Positions 23,379 to 27,241 of a stretch of 27,241 nucleotides of DNA are shown here, piece after piece. Origin of the DNA: Paracoccaceae bacterium (GTDB lineage Bacteria; Pseudomonadota; Alphaproteobacteria; Rhodobacterales; Rhodobacteraceae); NCBI GenBank assembly GCA_009920815.1, contig RFZH01000006.1, positions 1 to 27,241 of the forward strand, in the 5' to 3' direction. A program made the translations under genes and the position numbers. Positions within the stretch are counted from its first letter, which is position 1. Each line of letters starts with the position of its first letter. The notes below the pieces were generated by a model. The model was not told the DNA's origin. It was given only the letters and a program-made list of their open reading frames with translations, and did not search any database.

Positions 23379-24694
23379 AATATGTCTATGAATCTGCGGC
23401 ATATGGCATAGACCCTGTCGCGGATTCGTATTGGCCAACGACCAAACCTTTGCCAGAATTGCATCCGTTAGACGGTAACATTCAGGTTGATGTGACGGTC
23501 ATCGGGGCAGGGTTCACAGGCCTTTCGACAGCGTATCATTTGGCCAAGGTGGGTGTAAACGTCGCCTTGGTCGATGCACATTATCCCACGTTTGGGGCAA
23601 CAGGGCGCAATGGCGGGTTTTGTTGTCTGGGCGGGGGTAAAATAACCAATAAACAGTTGGACAAGCTTTTTGGCGTTGAGGAACGCCGCCTGTATCGCCA
23701 AACCGAAGTTGCCGCAGTCAATTCTGCGCAGTCCATGATCGCAAACCTTGGACTGGACGTTGATGCACACTCACGGGGCGAAACAGTTCTGGCCCACACG
23801 GCGCAGCGCGCAGCCAGTTTTGTTACAGATCAAATGTCAGTTCACGAAGATTACGGCGTGTCGGCAACGCTCCATTCCAAGGACGAACTATTGGCCTTGG
23901 GCATGGATGGTTCATTTCATGGAGGCCTCACCATCCCTATTGGCTTTGGGCTGAACCCGCGAAAATATGCGCTAGGCATTTTGTCTGCTGCAATGGATGC
24001 AGCGGCAAAGGTCTTTTGTAACACGCAGGTCACAGCGATAACGCCCGCCAGGGACGGATACGAATTAATGACGGATCTTGGCGTAATCCACACTAAACGG
24101 TTCGTATTGGCAACGAATGCCTATTCCTCCGAAGATCTTTTGCCGTGGATGGCAGGGCGATTCATGCCCGTGCAGTCATCGGTTGTTGTGACCGAACAGA
24201 TTCCCGAAGCGTTGCGTGGGTGGACCAGCGATCAAATGGCATATGACACGCGGTTTTTGCTGCATTACTTTCGCAAGCTTCCGAACGGACGGTTTTTGTT
24301 TGGCATGCGAGGGGGATTAAAATTTACGCCACGATCTGAAAAAAACATTCGCAAATTGATGCGTGCGGATTTCGATACCATGTTTCCAAAATGGCGCAGT
24401 GTCAAATTCCAGAACTATTGGTCGGGTTTGGTTGCCTTGAACCGGACCATGGCACCCTATGTGGGGGAAATTCCGGGCTATGATGGCGGTTTTGCCGCGT
24501 TTGGATACCATGGAAACGGCGTCGCTATGGCAAGTTTCGTCGGGGGAATTGTTGCGGATTTGGTCCAAGACAAAGACCCGTCACATCCCTATCCTGCAGT
24601 CTTTCGCACTGTGCCAAAACGGTTCCCGTTAGGGCGTCAGCGGCGTTGGTTGATGGCGCCCATCTATCGTTTGATGACAGCCTACGAAGCCTAG
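23375..24694 (+). CDS. FAD-dependent oxidoreductase (DAO family), PuuB/gamma-glutamylputrescine oxidase-like
   Basis: A 439-residue flavoprotein of the D-amino-acid-oxidase fold. The FAD dinucleotide motif VIGAGFTGLSTAYHLA (GxGxxG at 44-49) is followed by the GATGRNGGFC loop, typical of PuuB/OrdL enzymes, and a C-terminal GGFAAFGYHGNGVAMAS FAD-contact segment. PuuB oxidises gamma-glutamylputrescine to the aldehyde. The gene is coupled to potI (4-base overlap), so a polyamine-derived amine is the likely substrate. The ligase PuuA that makes the gamma-glutamyl form is not in the window, so direct oxidation of another amine cannot be excluded. The last four bases (CTAG) are shared with the stop of the convergent exporter gene. 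Confidence 0.85.
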   Translation: MKYVYESAAYGIDPVADSYWPTTKPLPELHPLDGNIQVDVTVIGAGFTGLSTAYHLAKVGVNVALVDAHYPTFGATGRNGGFCCLGGGKITNKQLDKLFGVEERRLYRQTEVAAVNSAQSMIANLGLDVDAHSRGETVLAHTAQRAASFVTDQMSVHEDYGVSATLHSKDELLALGMDGSFHGGLTIPIGFGLNPRKYALGILSAAMDAAAKVFCNTQVTAITPARDGYELMTDLGVIHTKRFVLATNAYSSEDLLPWMAGRFMPVQSSVVVTEQIPEALRGWTSDQMAYDTRFLLHYFRKLPNGRFLFGMRGGLKFTPRSEKNIRKLMRADFDTMFPKWRSVKFQNYWSGLVALNRTMAPYVGEIPGYDGGFAAFGYHGNGVAMASFVGGIVADLVQDKDPSHPYPAVFRTVPKRFPLGRQRRWLMAPIYRLMTAYEA

Positions 24695-25617
24695 GTATCC
24701 GCTGGCGTTTTGACGCGTCTTGCTTTGGTGCGTTCCAGACCTAAATGGGCTTCGCGTAAGATGATCGCAACGCCTGCCAAAATGATCAATCCTGCGCCCG
24801 CTAACATCTGTGACGTTGGAATTTCGCTGAATACGAAATATCCAATCGCGATGGATAAAACCATTGAGGCATATTCGAAGGGCGCCACCACTGATGCGGG
24901 GGCGAATCGATAGCATGAGGTTTGCAAAATCTGTCCAATTCCGCCCAAAAGCCCAATAATCACCAAGAAAGTTGCTGTTTTAGCATCGGGGACAACCCAC
25001 CCGAATGGAATTGTGAACAGTGACGCGATTGTGGATGTCAGAGAAAAATAAAATACGATGGATGCTGTTCTTTCGACTTGAACCATTTGACGAATATGAA
25101 TCTGTGCCATTGCTGAACACATTGCGCCAAATAAAATGAGTAAAGCGCCAAAGGCCGCCGTGGTTCCAATATGTGTTTCCCCCACCAGCGTGAGGCGGGG
25201 TTCCAAGACAACAAACACACCGAGCAGCCCAAGCGCCACCGCCGAATACCGGTAGACACCAACCTTTTCGTGCAAAAAGACAGCGGCCAAGATAACTGTC
25301 ATCAGTGGTGCAGCATAGCCAAGCGCCGTGACCTCGGGCAAGGGCAACATGCCTAGCCCCGCAAAACCGCAAATCATCGCCGTTGTTCCGATCATCCCAC
25401 GAAAGACATGGGCCATGGGTGAAACAACCGTTAATCCGTGGGCCAGATCCCGACGTAAGAACATCCAGACAAAAATGACCGGAATTGCAAAGAAAGATCG
25501 AAAGAAAACAGTTTGCCCCGGTGGAATCGTATCAGAAACATATTTGACCAGCGATGACATCACGATGAACGATGCCACGGCCAAAAGCTTGAGAAAGATG
25601 CCTGTGATAGGTTGCAT
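24691..25617 (-). CDS. EamA/DMT family transporter (RhaT/YdcZ-type drug/metabolite exporter)
   Basis: A 308-residue membrane protein with about ten hydrophobic helices arranged as two EamA repeats (roughly 5-145 and 155-290). Characteristic pieces include PPGQTVFFRSFFAIP, LPEVTALGYAAPLMTVILAAVFLHEKV in the first repeat (written here only as landmarks) and PFEYASMVLSIAIGYFVFSE in the second. The family exports metabolites, amino acids or nucleobases; substrate cannot be inferred. The ATG at 25617 has AGGA with a 7-base spacer. Its TAG stop lies within a CTAG shared with the stop of the convergent oxidoreductase. No functional link to the polyamine genes is shown. Confidence 0.9.
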   Translation of the reverse strand: MQPITGIFLKLLAVASFIVMSSLVKYVSDTIPPGQTVFFRSFFAIPVIFVWMFLRRDLAHGLTVVSPMAHVFRGMIGTTAMICGFAGLGMLPLPEVTALGYAAPLMTVILAAVFLHEKVGVYRYSAVALGLLGVFVVLEPRLTLVGETHIGTTAAFGALLILFGAMCSAMAQIHIRQMVQVERTASIVFYFSLTSTIASLFTIPFGWVVPDAKTATFLVIIGLLGGIGQILQTSCYRFAPASVVAPFEYASMVLSIAIGYFVFSEIPTSQMLAGAGLIILAGVAIILREAHLGLERTKARRVKTPADT

Positions 25618-25651
25618 GTCGCTGTCCTAGGAATACGACATGCATGACCCG

Positions 25652-26158
25652 TTATTGTGTACTTGGCAAGACCCAATCAGGGCGTGGAAAATGACAAGTG
25701 TACCCGTTTGGATTCTTCACAAGATAGTCTTGGTGAAAATCTTCGGCTTCCCAAAAGGGTGCTGCTGGCGTGACCTTTGTCACGACGCGCCCGGGCCAAA
25801 GCCCTGATGCATTTACGTCTTCGATTGTACGCAGTGCTTCTTCTTTTTGGGCCTCAGACGTATAAAAAATTTCTGATCGGTAACTATCGCCGATGTCATT
25901 TCCTTGTCGATCGACTGTTGTCGGATCGTGAATTTGAAAAAACAGCTCTAAAAGCTTGCGATAGGTGACAAGGCTTGGGTCAAATGTGATTTCCACAGCC
26001 TCGGCATGGCCCGTAGTCTTAGTACAAACGAGCTTATAGGTCGGGTGATCCACATGTCCGCCCGTGTACCCAACACGTGTTGATAACACACCGGGAATGC
26101 GGCGGATTAGATCCTCCATCCCCCAAAAACATCCACCTGCCAAAATTGCCTGTTCCAT
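25652..26158 (-). CDS. msrA: Peptide methionine sulfoxide reductase A
   Basis: A 168-residue enzyme that reduces methionine-S-sulfoxide in proteins and free methionine, protecting against oxidative damage. The catalytic motif GCFWG contains Cys10; further family segments are RVGYTGGHVDHPTY, GHAEAVEI, PTTVDRQGNDIGDSYRSEIFY and FHQDYLVKNPNGYTCHF. The ATG at 26158 has AAGGAGAG six bases upstream; a TTG one codon earlier is not needed. There is no MsrB domain fused, and no obvious resolving-cysteine cluster at the C-terminus beyond the Cys in GYTCHF. It is divergent from the DUF808 gene. Confidence 0.96.
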   Translation of the reverse strand: MEQAILAGGCFWGMEDLIRRIPGVLSTRVGYTGGHVDHPTYKLVCTKTTGHAEAVEITFDPSLVTYRKLLELFFQIHDPTTVDRQGNDIGDSYRSEIFYTSEAQKEEALRTIEDVNASGLWPGRVVTKVTPAAPFWEAEDFHQDYLVKNPNGYTCHFPRPDWVLPSTQ

Positions 26159-26242
26159 CAATCTCTCCTTAAGCGTGCTGTGATAACGCGATATGTTGGT
26201 CTTTCGTGTCGATTGGTCCAGAAAAAAGCATCACGCTTTTCC

Positions 26243-26272
26243 TTGTCTCGCGCACACGTTATCGACTATTAG
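26243..26272 (+). promoter_or_regulatory. Possible promoter of the DUF808 gene
   Basis: TTGTCT (26243-26248) and TATTAG (26267-26272) are 18 bases apart, 23 bases ahead of the ATG at 26296. This is the best pair I can find in the 137-base gap between the divergent msrA and DUF808 genes. Weak -10 match. Confidence 0.25.
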
Positions 26273-26295
26273 AATTGTTGAAAAGGGAGCGGGAT

Positions 26296-27219
26296 ATGAG
26301 TTCGGGATTATTTGCCTTATTAGATGACGTTGCGTTGATCGCAAAAACCGCTGCGGCATCTGCAGATGATATTGCGGCGGCGGCCGCGAAAGCCAGTGCT
26401 AAATCATTGGGCGTGGTCGTCGATGATGCGGCCGTTACACCGAAATATGTCGTCGGATTTCCTGCAGAGCGCGAACTGCCAATCATTCGACGAATTGCAA
26501 AAGGCTCGTTAAAAAATAAGCTCTTTTTTATTCTGCCTGCGGCGCTGATTTTGTCACAATTGGCGCCTTGGGCCATTACGCCCCTTTTGGTTTTGGGTGG
26601 GCTTTTCCTATGTTTTGAGGGCGCTGAAAAAGTGATTGAAATGGTGTGGCATCAAAATGATGCAGACACCACAACGGCCCGCAAATCAGAAGAACAGACG
26701 ATTTCGGGTGCAATTCGAACAGATTTTATTTTGTCGGCAGAAATCATGACATTGGCCCTATCCACGGTCGAGAATGAAACCTTTGGAACCCGTGCAGCCA
26801 CGCTGTTGGTCGTCGCATTTATTGTTACTTTCGCAGTATACGGTGCAGTTGCATTGATCGTAAAAGCGGATGATTTTGGCCTGCATCTTTTGGCAAAATA
26901 CAAAACGGGCGCTTTGGCAAATTTTGGTCGCGGGATCATTCGCGCAATGCCCTATTTCCTGAGTGCTTTGTCGTTCGTTGGGACGTTAGCAATGTTATGG
27001 GTTGGCGGTGGGATCCTAATCCATGCAGCGGAACATTATGCGTGGCATATGCCCGAAGAAATGATGCATGCCGTCCAGCACTTGGTGCAGGGAACATATC
27101 CGTTGGCGGGTTTGTTTGAATGGCTCGCGGGGGCGGCTTTTTCGGGCCTTATAGGGTTGGTCGTCGGATCAGTCGTCGTGCTGGTGATGTCGCCATTTCA
27201 TCGCGCTGACCACTCTTGA
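26296..27219 (+). CDS. DUF808 (YedI-like) inner-membrane protein
   Basis: A 307-residue protein, about the length of E. coli YedI. The N-terminus SSGLFALLDDVALIAKTAAASADDIAAA and the region KSLGVVVDDAAVTPKYVVGF are hallmarks of DUF808, here noted as two separate landmarks at residues 2-29 and 37-56. Several hydrophobic helices follow (about 75-110, 150-195, 215-245, 275-300). The ATG at 26296 has GGGAGCGGGAT upstream; an earlier in-frame codon at 26206 would add 30 residues without a ribosome-binding site and is rejected. The biochemical function of DUF808 proteins is unknown to me. It lies divergent to msrA, and the window ends 22 bases later. Confidence 0.9.
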   Translation: MSSGLFALLDDVALIAKTAAASADDIAAAAAKASAKSLGVVVDDAAVTPKYVVGFPAERELPIIRRIAKGSLKNKLFFILPAALILSQLAPWAITPLLVLGGLFLCFEGAEKVIEMVWHQNDADTTTARKSEEQTISGAIRTDFILSAEIMTLALSTVENETFGTRAATLLVVAFIVTFAVYGAVALIVKADDFGLHLLAKYKTGALANFGRGIIRAMPYFLSALSFVGTLAMLWVGGGILIHAAEHYAWHMPEEMMHAVQHLVQGTYPLAGLFEWLAGAAFSGLIGLVVGSVVVLVMSPFHRADHS

Positions 27220-27241
27220 CCCGACAAGTTGGTTATCGCGC

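Noticed and set aside
1..27241. tRNA, rRNA, CRISPR, insertion sequences, prophage or integrative elements
   Set aside because: No gap is long enough for most of these, and I saw no cloverleaf, direct-repeat array, transposase or integrase motif in reading both strands.

Overview
The window looks like chromosomal DNA of a marine alphaproteobacterium of the Rhodobacterales (Roseobacter-like) type. The grounds are the compact HDAC-family/xseB/ispA/dxs operon, the pairing of several polyamine-type ABC transporters with class III aminotransferases, and protein sequences that read as typical for that group. Base composition is moderate (roughly half G+C by eye). I see no insertion sequence, integrase, phage gene, CRISPR array, tRNA or rRNA. 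Genes are densely packed, with many 1-4 base start/stop overlaps, and no gap exceeds about 200 bases. This taxonomic reading is inference from gene content, not a database match.

Region by region. (1) 1-1546, plus strand: the 3' part of 4-hydroxyphenylpyruvate dioxygenase (tyrosine catabolism), then an HpcH/HpaI-type class II aldolase. (2) 1538-5514, minus strand: an operon reading HDAC-family deacetylase, xseB, ispA, dxs, for isoprenoid precursor supply. (3) 5640-12094, minus strand: a class III aminotransferase followed by a polyamine/opine-type (PotABCD-like) ABC importer in the order ATPase, binding protein, permease, permease. Both permeases carry unusual extra segments. (4) 12268-15259, plus strand and divergent from region 3: a DoeA/EutD-like M24 hydrolase, an ArgE-like M20 deacetylase and an FCD-type GntR regulator, translationally coupled. 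Regions 3 and 4 share a 173-base control region with several palindromes and probably form one catabolic unit. My best guess for its substrate is ectoine or a related acylated diamino acid. (5) 15403-17075, plus strand: panC-panB, closed by a strong terminator. (6) 17173-24694: a putrescine unit. A SpuC-like putrescine aminotransferase and an FCD GntR regulator lie on the minus strand. potF, potG, potH, potI and a PuuB-like FAD oxidoreductase lie on the plus strand. (7) 24691-27219: an EamA-family exporter, msrA and a DUF808 (YedI-like) membrane protein.

How it fits together: the putrescine unit imports putrescine (every contact residue I recall from E. coli PotF is present) and offers two ways to oxidise it. 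Two nearly identical 14-base palindromes sit on the core promoters of spuC and potF and are probably the operators of the GntR protein encoded between them. In both ABC operons an intrinsic terminator follows the binding-protein gene directly, which should give more binding protein than membrane subunits. potG, the ATPase gene of the putrescine importer, is disrupted near its 3' end: its last ~62 codons continue in another reading frame and part of the TOBE domain is missing.

The points most worth a second look are the ectoine-like module with an atypical transporter and deacetylase, the paired operators, the potG lesion, and the duplicated aminotransferase/GntR/Pot architecture on both sides of panCB.
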